Below, piece after piece: positions 1 through 11,300 of a stretch of DNA of 33,143 nt. Origin of the DNA: Streptomyces phaeochromogenes (GTDB lineage Bacteria > Actinomycetota > Actinomycetes > Streptomycetales > Streptomycetaceae); contig NZ_LIQZ01000193.1 of assembly GCF_001418655.1 (NCBI RefSeq), positions 1 to 33,143 of the forward strand. Reading direction: 5' to 3'. The position numbers were made by a program, and so were the translations under genes. Below the pieces are notes generated by a model. That model did not search any database. It had not been told where the DNA came from and was given only the letters and a program-made list of their open reading frames with translations. Numbering within the stretch: the first letter of the stretch is position 1; each line of letters starts with the position of its first letter.

Positions 1-2367
1 CGCCCACCCCGTAACCGGATCAACCCCCGACGCCGTCAGATCCTCCGGCACATTGAAGACATCCGGAAACTCCAAGTGCCAGTGGAAGAACCGGTACTCC
101 CCACTCAGCCGCTCGACCTCCCGATGCGTCTCCTCCAACGCACCTACCCCTTCGGCCGACTGGAGGGACAGAAAGACCCGCTGAGTCACCGGCAGCGGCG
201 CATCCTCCGTCTTCTCCCACATGAATGCGGCGCACCAGGCATCCGCGATCTTCAGGGCATCCGTATACGGTCGGGACTTCTCCCACGCGTGGTACCGCTC
301 GGCGAGTTTGCGGACCTGCCCGAGTTCGTCCGTCGGGGACTTCTCCACGAGGTTGCGCAACTCGGAGCCGAACGTCGTGTTCGTGACGCTCACCGACTCC
401 TCCAGCTCGGCATCCAGCGTCACGATCCCCTGGTGTTCCTCCTTGTTGCGCTTCAGCCATGCGTTCGCGACCGACTTGTCGTCACCCTCCACGACCTTGA
501 ACGCCGCGTCCGGAATCCCGCCTCGCAGGAGCGCCGGGGTCGCGCCAATCAGCCCGTTGCCGAGCTTCACGTGGGCGTCGAGGAAGCCGAGCGCCTTCCC
601 CGGTTCCAACGCCTCCATCCACAGCGAGACCTTGGCCAGCTCAACAGCCATCGGGTTGAGGTCGACGCCGTACACGCACCGCGCGATGACTTCGTGCAGG
701 GCGGACCGGACACTTTCCGGCGTGGGCTCCGGCGTCTGGTCGTGCACCGCCGCCACGCGCTTCGCGATGCGTCGCGCGGCGGCAACGAGGAAGTGGCCGG
801 AGCCGCAGGCCGGGTCACAGACGGTCAGGGACAGCAGCTCGGCGACGATGGTCTCCCGAGCGTCCGCGCCCGACTGCTTGGCCACCGCCGCCTTCTTCTC
901 GCCTCGCTCCTGGGCCGCCTGGATCACGGGATCGAGGGTCGAGTCAAGCAGTACCTCGACCAGCGAACTCGGCGTGTAGTACGAGCCGGTCTTCTTGCGC
1001 TCGTTGCCCGCGCGGGGCACAAGCTCGAAGGTGCGGTCCGCGCCGGCCTGGGGGACCAGGTCCAACAACGACTCGTAGATCGCGCCGAGTTCCTCGGCGT
1101 CGAGCGTGCGGTAGTCCACCGTCCGCCAGCGCTGGGCCTCAGTGTCATGGACGACGGCGAGGTGCTTCACAGCCGCCAGCAGGTGCTGGTTGGACAGGGA
1201 GAGGCCTTCCAGCGGGGCGTCCGTCGGGGTCGGGTCGAAGAGACCGCCGAGGCCCGGTAGGCCCAACTCCCGGCGGCCCGCCTCGTTGCCGAGCGCCGCC
1301 AGTACCAGGCGCAGGGCCTCCCACCGGTCCGAGTGCGACGTACCCCGCCGCCGGCGGGACTGCTCCCGCAGCCGGGCCGTCGCGAAGTAGTCGGCGTACC
1401 GCTTGCGCGCCTGCGGGTCGGCCTCCGGCGGGTGCAGCGCATCCCGGTCCTCGGCGACGAACAGGAACAGCAGGCGGTAGGCAAGTCGAAGCAGCGCCTT
1501 GTGATAGGTGTCGCGGTCGAAGTTCTCGCGCAGGACACCATTGGCCGGGTGCTTCAAGAAGCCGGTGCCGAGTTCCTTGATAGCCAGCCGTACGCCTACG
1601 CTTATGTCGTCGAGGAACCGCGCGCCAAGACGAATCGCCGCGTCCCGCCACACCTCCAACCAGCACGTCCACTGGGAGCCGCCCTGCGGGCTCTCGAAAC
1701 GAGACGCGTGCAGCAGCCGGTACAAAATGACGAACTCGCTGAACAACTCGCCGTCGAAGATGGCTTCCAGGTCGAACTCGACGTACGACGTGGTGGCCAG
1801 CGCGTTGGAGTCGCGCAGCAGGCGCAGCTGACGGCCGTTGGTGAGCAGGGCCCACAGGTGCGCGTCCGTTCGGTTCAGCGCTTCCTGCAACAACGACTGC
1901 GGAGCCGGAGAACCCGCGCCCTGGTGTTTGTCGAGCTTGACGTTCCACGCCGTCACATGGACCAGCGTGTTGTCCCGCCGGTGACTGATCGGGAACGTCT
2001 TCGTGCCGTCGTCGGCCGCGATCTCCCCGTCGCCGACAGGAGCGAGGTGGCCGAAGCCGAGGGCGTCGAACAGCGGCTCCACCCAGTTGGCGCGGGCGTA
2101 ACCGGTGCTGTCGGGGCGCACCGACGACTCCGGCTCCGGGGGCAGCTTCTCGCGCAGCTCACGCCACAGCGACTTCAGGTTCTCCCACTGCCGCTCCGCC
2201 TCATCGCGTACCGAACGGGAGCCCGGGATGCGGTAGTCCGCAGGGGCGAGACCCTTGAGGTCCTTGGTGACCTTGCCCTCGGAGATCCGCAACAGCATGT
2301 CGGCCGGCAGCAGCCCCCCGACCGTGTGGACCGCAGTGAACACCTGGTGGCGGGTGGTGGCGGACAT
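1..2367 (-). CDS. drmMI: N6-adenine DNA methyltransferase, DrmMI/PglX-like (3' end cut by window edge)
   Basis: This reading frame enters from the left edge, so only the first 789 codons are visible. It should methylate adenine in host DNA so that the neighbouring helicase complex can tell self from phage DNA. The SAM-binding motif I is clear (DPACGSGHFL, about residues 518-527), preceded by the family motif SYYTP. Roughly 500 residues of N-terminal region come first, as in large Eco57I/PglX-type enzymes. The catalytic NPP(Y/W) motif is not reached: the window stops just after a GVDPVTGW stretch that usually lies a few residues before it. The ATG at 2367 overlaps the TGA of the upstream SNF2 helicase gene by one base (TGATG), so translation is probably coupled. 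Assignment as DrmMI rather than a BREX/Pgl methylase rests on the DrmD-, DrmA- and DrmB-like neighbours. Confidence 0.85.
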   Translation of the reverse strand, partial: MSATTRHQVFTAVHTVGGLLPADMLLRISEGKVTKDLKGLAPADYRIPGSRSVRDEAERQWENLKSLWRELREKLPPEPESSVRPDSTGYARANWVEPLFDALGFGHLAPVGDGEIAADDGTKTFPISHRRDNTLVHVTAWNVKLDKHQGAGSPAPQSLLQEALNRTDAHLWALLTNGRQLRLLRDSNALATTSYVEFDLEAIFDGELFSEFVILYRLLHASRFESPQGGSQWTCWLEVWRDAAIRLGARFLDDISVGVRLAIKELGTGFLKHPANGVLRENFDRDTYHKALLRLAYRLLFLFVAEDRDALHPPEADPQARKRYADYFATARLREQSRRRRGTSHSDRWEALRLVLAALGNEAGRRELGLPGLGGLFDPTPTDAPLEGLSLSNQHLLAAVKHLAVVHDTEAQRWRTVDYRTLDAEELGAIYESLLDLVPQAGADRTFELVPRAGNERKKTGSYYTPSSLVEVLLDSTLDPVIQAAQERGEKKAAVAKQSGADARETIVAELLSLTVCDPACGSGHFLVAAARRIAKRVAAVHDQTPEPTPESVRSALHEVIARCVYGVDLNPMAVELAKVSLWMEALEPGKALGFLDAHVKLGNGLIGATPALLRGGIPDAAFKVVEGDDKSVANAWLKRNKEEHQGIVTLDAELEESVSVTNTTFGSELRNLVEKSPTDELGQVRKLAERYHAWEKSRPYTDALKIADAWCAAFMWEKTEDAPLPVTQRVFLSLQSAEGVGALEETHREVERLSGEYRFFHWHLEFPDVFNVPEDLTASGVDPVTGWA

Positions 2368-5321
2368 CAGGCGGACACTCCCGGAGCAGTCGCGGCGGTG
2401 GCAGCGGTGGTGGGCAGGTAGACGTACACGCCGAGGATGTCGGCGGGCTTCTGGGCCGTGACGGACAGACCGCGGACGATCTCACCGGACGCGGCCCGCA
2501 CCCGCCGGTGCGAGGCGTCGAGGTCGGCGGCCAGTTCCTCGCCGTACGCCTCCAAGTGGTCTTTCACACCGGGGAGTAGCTGGTCGAGGGTGCGCGTCAT
2601 CGTGCGCGTGCCGAAGTGCGGCGGCGTACTCATGGACGCGGTCGCGTCGAGCAGCTCGGCGGCCCGATCCGGGGGCAGCCAGACGGCCTTCTTCGGAGAG
2701 CCCTCGAAGGCCACCAGCCGGGCGTCCTCCGCGACGAGCTGCTTGTCGCCGCTGCGGGAAGGCAGCGTGAGGTGGAAGCGGTAGCGGACCAGGAGCAGGG
2801 TGGTCATCGTGCCGACCGCGTCCGTCGTGACGACGCCGCAGCGGCGGGCCGGACGGGCCCCGGGCGCGTCCTTGTCGAGCGCGGCGTTCAGCACGTGGGA
2901 CGCGAGCGCGCCGACGACCGGGTCTGTGCGGACCAGCGCCGCCTCGCCGCGGGCCACCGCTGGATCCGACCGGAACGGGATCGGGCGGTCCTTCTCGATC
3001 ACCTCCGCGCCTATGGCCGGTGCGAGGGCGTCCCGCAAGCCGATGGGCGTGCCGCCCACCTGAGCGGTGAAGTCCTCGTCGCCGCCGCGCAGCACCGCGC
3101 CCAGGGCATCCAGCGACTCCCGTACGAACGTTGTGATCTCGCCCGCGCCGCCCAGCGCCTCCCGGATCGAGGCGACCTCGCGGGCCACCTCCTGCGGGTG
3201 GATCGACCGCTGTGCGAACCGCGAGCGCGATGCCTTCTCGCGCTCGGCCGCCGAGTTCCAGTCGGTCTCCACCTTGCCCGCCGCCGTGTCGAGGGCCTCG
3301 GAGCCGAACAGGGTGTTCTGCTGGCCCTCGCGCCCGCGCATCAGCAGCCATTCGACGATCGCGTCCGTGACGCCCGTTGACAGCTCGTCAGGGATGGAGA
3401 CGGAGATGCCGAGATCCTTCTTGATCTGGCGGTGCTTCTTGATCAGGACTTCGAGGACCTTGCCGTCGATGCCGTTGTCGTCGCCGTAGATCGTGATGAC
3501 GCGAACCTGGTCGCGGCGCTGCCCGTAGCGGTCGACGCGGCCCTCGCGCTGGTCGTGGCGGGTCGGGTTCCAGGCCAGGTCGTAGTGGACGACGGCGTCG
3601 AAGTGGTGCTGGAGGTTGACGCCCTCGGACAGGCAGTCCGTGGCGATGAGGACGCGGCGCGCGGCGGCGTCATCGCCCGCCTCGACGGCAAGCGCCTCAA
3701 TCCGCTCGATGCGCTGCTGCGGGGAGATCGTGCCGGTGACCGCCTTGACGACGGTCTTGGCGCCGAGCGGGCCGCGCTTGCCGCTGTCCTTGTCGTTCTC
3801 CAGCTGCTCGGCGAGGTACTCGGCGGTCGGAATGTAGCGGCAGAACACGATCGGGTTGTGGCCGTCCGCCAGCAGCCCCTTGAGGTGCTTGATGAGCGCC
3901 TTGAGCTTGAGGTCCTTGGCGGGGCCCTCCAACTCCTGGGCGCGGTCGGCGAGTTCGCCCAGACGGGAGCGAGGGTCGTCCTCGTTGATCTCCGCGCCCG
4001 GTGCGACGTCCATGCCCTCCATGGAGTCGCTGTCAGCCGCGTCGCTGGTGAGCGGGGCGCCCAACTTGTCGGCCTCCTCCGCCGATGCTGCGATCGCCGC
4101 CGCCGATCGCGTCCGCAGGGTCTTCGCGGCGGCCCGCGGCGACGACACCAGCGACCGGAGCAGCGCGATCGCCGACCACCACGCGATCCGCGCCTCCCGC
4201 CTGCCCTGGCCGCCCGCCTCCTCGACCCGCTCGCTTGCGTAGGCGATCGCGTCGTCCAGCAGGGCCCGGTACTCCGAGGACAGCTTGTACGTCTCGTCCT
4301 TGAAGTAGCGGTCCGAGGGGAAGGCGGTGCGCTCGGCCAGAGAGTCGTCGCTGAGGCCATCCTCCTTGGTGAGGTACTGGCGTACGTCCGCCCGCTTGCG
4401 CGCCACGAAGTGCTGGGCCAGCAGCTTCCTGCCGGACTCCGACTCCAGGCTCACCGAAGCCAGTTCGGGCTTGACCAGCCCCAGCAGATTGCGGAACGCG
4501 GACTCCTTGCCGCTGTGCGGGGTCGCCGTCACGAGGAGCAGATGCCGGGTGGCGTCCTCGGCGACGCGGCGCAGCAACTCGTAACGGAGCTGGTTCTGCG
4601 TACTCGTCGTCGTGTCGTCGGCGGCCACACATGTGTGCGCCTCGTCCACGATCACCAGGTCGGGGCAGTGGCGTACGAAGTCGTCGCGGTGGCGCGGGGA
4701 CTTGATGAAGTCCGTCGACACGATCACGTGCGGATACTTGTCGAAAAGAGACTGGCCGAGGTCTAGGCGACGTTCGAGACGCGAGACGGTCGACGACAGG
4801 ACCAGTTCGGCGTCGATGCCGAACTTACTCCGCAGCTCCTGCTGCCACTGTTCGGCGAGCGCGGGTGAGCAGAGCACCGCCAGGCCCGTCGCTTCGCCCT
4901 GCGCGAGGAGTTCGCTGGCGACCAGGCCCGCCTCGATCGTCTTACCGATGCCGACGTCGTCGGAGATCAGCATGCGGACCGTCTTCTGCCGCAGCGCCAT
5001 CAGGAGCGGTACCAGTTGATAGGCGCGCGGCTCCACCGCGATCCCGGCCAGTGAGCGGAACGGGCCCGCGCCGGAACGGAAGCCGACGCGCAGCGCCGTG
5101 CGGAGCAGGCCCGCCGCACGCTGGTTGCCGAGGTCGCCGGGCTCCGGCGGCGCGAATCGGGCCTCGTCCACCGTCTCGAACGCCGGGAACACGGCGGCGA
5201 TGTCGTCGTCCGAGCCGCCCAGTGGGCGCAGCACGAGCAGATCGGGCTTGCTCTCCGGGAGCACCACCCACTCGCGGCCTCGGGCCTTCACCAGGGAACC
5301 GGTGGCGTAAGTCTGGGACAT
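2367..5321 (-). CDS. drmD: SNF2/RapA-type DEAD-box ATPase, DISARM DrmD-like
   Basis: This is a superfamily 2 translocase of 984 residues expected to move on double-stranded DNA within the restriction complex. Visible motifs are Walker A (DDVGIGKT, residues 121-128), DEAH (226-229), a TATPHSG motif III, and a C-terminal helicase lobe with the SNF2 motif VI HDQREGRVDRYGQRR at about residue 585-600. The length and the HepA/RapA-like motif set fit DrmD of class 1 DISARM, which is normally paired with an adenine methylase, as here. The start is uncertain. The ATG at 5321 is chosen, but a TTG at 5333 would add four residues. AGAGG sequences from an octamer repeat in the leader lie upstream of both, none at an ideal distance. 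The stop overlaps the methyltransferase start by one base. Confidence 0.85.
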   Translation of the reverse strand: MSQTYATGSLVKARGREWVVLPESKPDLLVLRPLGGSDDDIAAVFPAFETVDEARFAPPEPGDLGNQRAAGLLRTALRVGFRSGAGPFRSLAGIAVEPRAYQLVPLLMALRQKTVRMLISDDVGIGKTIEAGLVASELLAQGEATGLAVLCSPALAEQWQQELRSKFGIDAELVLSSTVSRLERRLDLGQSLFDKYPHVIVSTDFIKSPRHRDDFVRHCPDLVIVDEAHTCVAADDTTTSTQNQLRYELLRRVAEDATRHLLLVTATPHSGKESAFRNLLGLVKPELASVSLESESGRKLLAQHFVARKRADVRQYLTKEDGLSDDSLAERTAFPSDRYFKDETYKLSSEYRALLDDAIAYASERVEEAGGQGRREARIAWWSAIALLRSLVSSPRAAAKTLRTRSAAAIAASAEEADKLGAPLTSDAADSDSMEGMDVAPGAEINEDDPRSRLGELADRAQELEGPAKDLKLKALIKHLKGLLADGHNPIVFCRYIPTAEYLAEQLENDKDSGKRGPLGAKTVVKAVTGTISPQQRIERIEALAVEAGDDAAARRVLIATDCLSEGVNLQHHFDAVVHYDLAWNPTRHDQREGRVDRYGQRRDQVRVITIYGDDNGIDGKVLEVLIKKHRQIKKDLGISVSIPDELSTGVTDAIVEWLLMRGREGQQNTLFGSEALDTAAGKVETDWNSAAEREKASRSRFAQRSIHPQEVAREVASIREALGGAGEITTFVRESLDALGAVLRGGDEDFTAQVGGTPIGLRDALAPAIGAEVIEKDRPIPFRSDPAVARGEAALVRTDPVVGALASHVLNAALDKDAPGARPARRCGVVTTDAVGTMTTLLLVRYRFHLTLPSRSGDKQLVAEDARLVAFEGSPKKAVWLPPDRAAELLDATASMSTPPHFGTRTMTRTLDQLLPGVKDHLEAYGEELAADLDASHRRVRAASGEIVRGLSVTAQKPADILGVYVYLPTTAATAATAPGVSA

Positions 5322-5335
5322 GTCGGTTGTCAAAT

Positions 5336-5380
5336 CCTCTGGTCCTCTGGGCCTCTGATGCTCTGGGCAGGTTCTCTGGG
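5336..5380. repeat. Tandem octamer repeat CCTCTGGN in the drmD leader
   Basis: Four head-to-tail octamers (5336-5343, 5344-5351, 5352-5359, 5360-5367) are followed after four bases by a fifth copy, TTCTCTGGG. On the transcribed minus strand they read as repeated CCAGAGG, each a Shine-Dalgarno-like core. They fill most of the 66-base gap between the kinase-helicase stop and the drmD start. A shorter copy (CCTCTGTCCTCTG, about 11692-11704) precedes the kinase-helicase gene. Slippage of this array would shift ribosome-site spacing, which is inference. Confidence 0.6.
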
Positions 5381-5387
5381 AAGGCGG

Positions 5388-8300
5388 TCAGCCGGCGGCC
5401 GGGGAGCCGAAGTAGTGGACGTTGGCGGTGGCGATGGCGTCCCAGTCGGCGCCCTCCGAGAAGCGGACGACGTCCCAGCGGGCGTTGAACAGGCGTTCCT
5501 CGGCGTCCTCGTCGCGGAAGGCATCCTGCTCCTTTGCCGGCGAGTCCACGAAGACGGCGACGTTCACGCCGGGCAGCCGGTAGACGTAGTCGGGCGTCGC
5601 GTTCGCCTCGGTGAGGAATGCGCCTGGTTCGTCCGGCAGCCGCAGGCCGCGCGCTTTCGCCCAGCCCAGGAAGTCGCCCCGAGCGGCCAGTTCGGCGGCC
5701 GAGGCCTCGACGGGGGTCGGCTCGGCGGGGGACTGGTCCAGCAGCCGCCGGTACTGTTCCGAACGCGACTCCCCGCGGGACTCCCGCCGGGCCTTCGCCG
5801 AGGCGAGCCGCACCAGCAGATCCTTCACGGAGTGTCGGTTGATCAGCGCGTGGTTGAGCTGATTGCCGTACGTGAGGAGGCACTCGTAGCAGCCGAGCGC
5901 GCAGGCCCGGCCAGGGCGGTGCTCCTCATCGCCCTCGTCCTTGCCGTCCGGGCCGAAGTGGCAGATGGACAGTGCGTACCGGGCCGCCTTGGCCAGTGCG
6001 TCCTCCTCCGCCTGGAGGCGTCGCAGCACACCGGCGCCTCCCTCGGCGGCCTCCGTGAACAGAATGCGTCCCCGCGGGCCGTCGTCCGGCGGCAGCAGCT
6101 CGCTGGACAGTTCGACGTCCTCCAGCTCGAACGCGGCCTCGATGCCCCGCTCCAGCGCGTACATCAAGGACAGCGCGACCGGCTCCTGCAGCGGCTCGTC
6201 GAGGGTGACCACGAGGATGTTGCGGCGGTCCTCCACGTACGGGATGACCCGCTTCTTGCGGCGTCGTTCGTTGCCGTCCGCGTCGATGACCGGCAGTTCG
6301 CTGGAGTCGCCGGACGCGTCGGAGGCGTCCTTGTCGTTCATCCAGCGGCCGTCCGCCAGGTCCAGCCAGTAGCCGGCCGGTTCGTCGTTCTTGGCGCGTA
6401 CGCGGCCGGTGTTGGTGATCCGGACGGTCGCCGAGTCGCCGTACGCGATCGTGGCGAGCTGTCCGCCCGAGGTATCGGCGATGGTCGCGTTCAGACGGCC
6501 TTTGCGGATGCCGTGGTCGTGGAAGCGGTACGAAGTCTCCAGCTTGAAGCCGGCTCGGCGCCGCTCCTCCTCGTCGGAGGAGATCCGCTCGCGACGCGTC
6601 GTGTACACGGTGTGCAGGTGCAGCAGGCCGTACGTTGCCGAGCCCAGCGGCTCGTTGCACATCTCGCAGCGGTCCTGACGCTCCTCGGGGTCGTGGTGGT
6701 AGCCGCACTGCGCGCAGCGGCGGGCCTCGCTGGTCGCCAGGTCGCCGGACGAGTCCGGCGGCAGCTGGATCCGCGTCACCTGGTAACGGGCGCCCTCGTG
6801 ATAGATCAGCGCGCCGGGGCCGAACTCGCGGATCGCGAGGAAACGCGGGCGCTGGAGGTAGTCGCCGTCACCCCGGCGGCGGCCGACCGTCGGGATGTAC
6901 GCGGCGAGTGGGAGCCGGGGGAAGCTGTAGCCGGGCAGGAAGCCCTCGGACGCCAGGTAGCGGTACGGGTTGAAGTCGGAGAGGACGGACTTGCTGTCGA
7001 CGCTCTCGTTCATCAGCAGGTTCAGCTGGGTCTCGGCCTCGCGGCGGCGGGCGTTGGCCCGGATGCGGTCGCCCTCTGTGAGGCTGTAGTCCAGGCGGCG
7101 CCTGTTCTGGATGTACTGGTCGTCGAGCGCGGCCCGGAACAGCTGTCGCCAACGGCCAAAGGCGTCGTCGAACCGCTCGGGTACGGTCCGGACCTTGTCC
7201 TGGATCCAGTCGTCGTGCCACCACGTCGTCTCGACGAAGTCGGGCAGGAGCGGGCCGAGGACGCGCACCGCGGAATCGATGGTGCGACGCTGGGCGTTCT
7301 CGTCGTGCGAGGCCGCCTGGATCTCGGAGAGCAGTTCAAGAGCGGGGTTCGGACGCTCACCCGATTCCGGGTACGACACGTCCAGTACCTCGGGGATGGA
7401 ACGGCCCAGCTTCAGGCCCGCCTCCGCGATCCAGATGCCCTGGAGGTGGGAGAGGACCAGATCCTCGTTCGCGAGGTCCAGACGCGGCGGGGCGACGGAA
7501 CCCGCCACCATGCGCTCCGAGCGGCGGAAATAGTACTGATCGTGGCTGTTGCCCGTTGCGCAGTACGTGGTGACCAGTGCGGGCTGCCCGCTGCGGCCGG
7601 CACGGCCCGAGCGCTGCGCGTAGTTCGCGGGTGTCGGCGGCACATTGCGCATCATCACCGCGTTCAGCGAGGAGATGTCGACGCCCAGCTCCATCGTCGG
7701 CGAGCAGTAGAGGAGCTTCAACTCGGCCTTGCGGAAGGCCTCTTCGCGCTTCTCCCGCTCCGCCGGCGCGACCTGCGCGGTGTGTTCGCGCGCCAACAGG
7801 CCGGACAGTGCGCCCGCCGCGTCCTTGTAGAGGTTGCGGAAGAAGGTGTTGACGCGCGGTCCGTCGCCGCTCTGGTAGGTGCGCGTCAGCGGGTCGTGGG
7901 TGCCCGTCTCACCCTTGCCCGCCCGCCACACGAGCGACTGCGCGGCCACCCGGTAGCCCACCGCGGTCGGGGTGGTGGGCCTGCGGTAGCGGCCCGCGCG
8001 CTGCGGGGCGACCTCCACCTCCTTCACGAGACCGGCCTTGGCCAGGACCTCCAGCAATTCCTTGATGACCAGCTGCAGATCGGCCTGTTCGAGCTCCTTG
8101 AACGACCGGTCCGCGCGCCCCAGGTACTTGCCGAACTTGGCACGCGCGGACAGGAACAGGCCCGAGCGGTCCATCCCCGGACGGGACGGGTGGGGATAGG
8201 CGGTGCCGACCCGCGGCTTGTCGGTGGGGGACAGCACCCACGGGTCCACCAATCGCTCCTCGCTCGCCCGCTGCAGCGAGTCGAAGGAGTCGTCGCGGAA

Positions 8301-11300
8301 GTACGACACGTCGATGGCGAGCGAGCGGCGCATCTCGTTCAGCAGCGCCCTCATGATCTCGGCCCGCAGCGCCGGATCGGCGTCGCGCAGGGCCTCGTGC
8401 GTGCCCGCCCACCGGTCCTGCTTCGCGGCAACCCAGTCCAGGTCGTCGTAGTCGATCTCCAGGAGGCCCGTCTGCTCCAGATTCGGCATGGTGATGCGCC
8501 AGCCGCGCTCCAGATCCAGATAGAGCCGGAACGCGATCACATCGCGGAGCGTGCTCGCGGCATTACGGGCGAGCGAGGGCGGCAGGTCGCTCTCGCCGGT
8601 GTAGTCCACCGGATCGATGGCGAGTGCGGTCGTCACGGCGGAGGCAAGCTCCTCGTGATGGAGGCCGTTCTCGCCCACGTGCAGCGCCGCCCGGTGCAGC
8701 GCGCCGCGCAGCTGGGTGATCTGGACGAAGTCGTTGAAATGACCTGCCTGGAGCGATGCGTCCTGGCGGTTGTCGACGAAGGTGAGGAGCTTGCGCGCCT
8801 CCTTGTCCAGGGCTTCCGCCGGCACGGACTTCAGTGAACGAACGACCGAGGCCGAGATCAGCGAGGTCGCGGAGGACCGGCCTTCCTGGTCGAGCGTCGC
8901 CAGCTTCGCGAAGTCCCGGCCGCGAGTCTGCTCGTACGCCACCCCGCAGTGCAGGCAGAACAGGAACGGGGACGGGATGAACGCTGCCTGGAGCTCGCCC
9001 TGGCCCTCGTGGCCGAGCGGGTCGACGGTGACGGCACGCGGCACCCGGTCGCGGTACGACTTCTTCACGACCTCCTGGCCCTTGTCGTCCAACTCCAGCC
9101 AGGACTCGGGCAGTCGGCGGTCGTCCACCGCGTACTGGATATTGGTCGGCCAGCCCCGCTCGTGGTCGACGTACAGATAGCCGTCGCCCTGCCGCCCGCC
9201 TGTCGCGGAGGTGTCCCGGCGCGCCTCGTACCGGACGTCGCCGTCCTTCTCCGTGCGCCACACCGTCAGGTACTCCTGTCCGCACTCCCGGCAGAACGCC
9301 AGGGGCATCAGCAACTTGCCGCCGCTGCCCGGCTGTTCGAGCTGGTAGGAGCGAGTGAGGTGGCGGGAGAGCTTGTCCTCCAGGGTGACGTACACGGTGT
9401 CACCCTTGGAGAGGAACTGGTGTAGCCGGAACGCGAACAGCGGTCGCTCGGTCACGGGATGCAGCGCCTGCGAACCTGCCTCCAGAGTGGCGCGGATCGC
9501 GGCTGCGCACTGTTCCTCGTCGACGCCTGACTGCTCGTGCAGCTCCTTCGCCGCGACTTCGATCTTGGTCGGCCGTCGGCGAACCAGACGCCCCGTGTCA
9601 TCGTCCGTGGCCAGGCCGAAGCGTGTCTCGATCCAACGGGCCAGGGGGTCACGCACGAGATCGTCGTACGCGCGTGGAGCAGCGGGGGAGTTGAGGCGTT
9701 CGGCGGGGACGGTGTCGGGCGTCTCACGGGTCGCGCGGACCAGGGTCTCGCCGATGACGTGCTCCGACCGGACCTCCGTACCGAACAGAGTGCTCGCCAC
9801 GCCGGCGACGACCTTCTTCTGGTCCTCCACCGTGCCCTCCGTAGACATGGTGGCCGATGTACCGATGCACTGCAGGTTCTGTGCCTGGCAGGCCTCGCGG
9901 ACCCGGCGGATCAGCAGGGCCACGTCGGCGCCCTGGCGGCCGCGGTAGGTGTGCAGCTCGTCGAAGACGAGGAACTCCAGGCCCCGCGCCATGCGGATGA
10001 GGCTGGCCCGGTCGTCCGGGCGGGTCAGCATCAGTTCGAGCATCACGTAGTTGGTGAGCAGGATGTCCGGCGGGTTCTTACGGATCTCCCTGCGCTTCTC
10101 GTCATCCTCCTGGCCGGTGTAGCGGGCGAAGGTGACCGGTTCACGACCCGCGCCGTAGCCGTCGCGCAGATACTTCTCCAGCTCCTTGAGCTGGCTGTTG
10201 GCGAGCGCGTTCATCGGATACACGATGATTGCGCGTACTCGCTTCCGGGCGTTCGGCCCCTCTGCGTCCCGCTCGTCCAGCACCTTGTTCACGATCGGGA
10301 CGATGTAGCCGAGTGACTTGCCGGAGCCGGTACCGGTCGTCAGTACGTATGACGCACCGGACCCCGCCGCGTCGATGGCCTCCCGCTGGTGCTGATGGAG
10401 GGTCAGCGGGCGGCCGTCGGGGACCGTGCCGCCCTCTGTCTTCTTCGCCTGGAAGATGCGGGCGCACTCGTCGTGCAGCACCTTCTTCCCGGCCAGCTCG
10501 ACCACGGTGCCCCCGCTCTGGAAGAACGGGTTGAGCGACAGCCATGGGTTCGGCCACTGGGACTTGTTGTCGAGGTCGTCCTCGACGAATCCGGCGATGC
10601 GGTCGTCACGGATGACGGTGCCGCCCTCGGTGAACAAGCGGTAGTCGGCGATCAGCTTTTCGTGTACACCGAAGACGTCCATCGCTGTGCCGGAGGCGGC
10701 GGTCACCGGCGTGGGCTGCGGAGTGGTCGCGGCAGGGGCCGGCGTGAGGGAGTCGCGCAGGGGCCGGGTCGGGTCCAGCGCGCTCCAGTGCGGCAACTGC
10801 GAAGAGTCCTCGTCCGCGGAGACCAGCGGCAACAGCGCGTCACGGACCGCCACCGCGTCCGCTGGGCGTTCCGCAGGGTCCTTGGAGAGCAGCCGGTCGA
10901 CCAGTCGGGAGAGCTCCACCGGGACAGCACTGCGGATCACGGCTACCGGCGTCGGATCCTCACCGACGTGCTTGCGGGCGAGTTCGTACGGCGACTCGCT
11001 CGTGAACGGCGGTACGCCCACGAGCATCTCGTACAACACACAACCCAGCGCATACAGATCGGCGGCCTGCGTGACCTGCTTGGCCTCGAACTGCTCGGGG
11101 GCCATGTAACGAGCGGTCCCGACGCTGACGCCCGTGCTTGTCAGCCGGGCCTCGTCGGGGTCGTCGACGATGCGGCCCATGCCGAAGTCGAGGACCTTGA
11201 CGGTGCCGCCCTGGGTGAGCATGACGTTGGCGGGCTTCAGGTCGCGGTGGACGATGCCCGCGGTGTGGGCGGCGGCGAGGCCGTCGGCTACCTGGGCGCC

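Noticed and set aside
5336..5380. CRISPR array from the short repeats
   Set aside because: Repeat units of eight bases with no spacers; no cas genes anywhere in the window.
5358..8837. A 1159-codon open frame on the plus strand opposite the kinase-helicase gene
   Set aside because: It lies antisense to a gene with intact catalytic motifs, has a low-complexity Arg/Val/Gly-rich product with no recognisable domain, and such frames are expected opposite genes in high-GC DNA.
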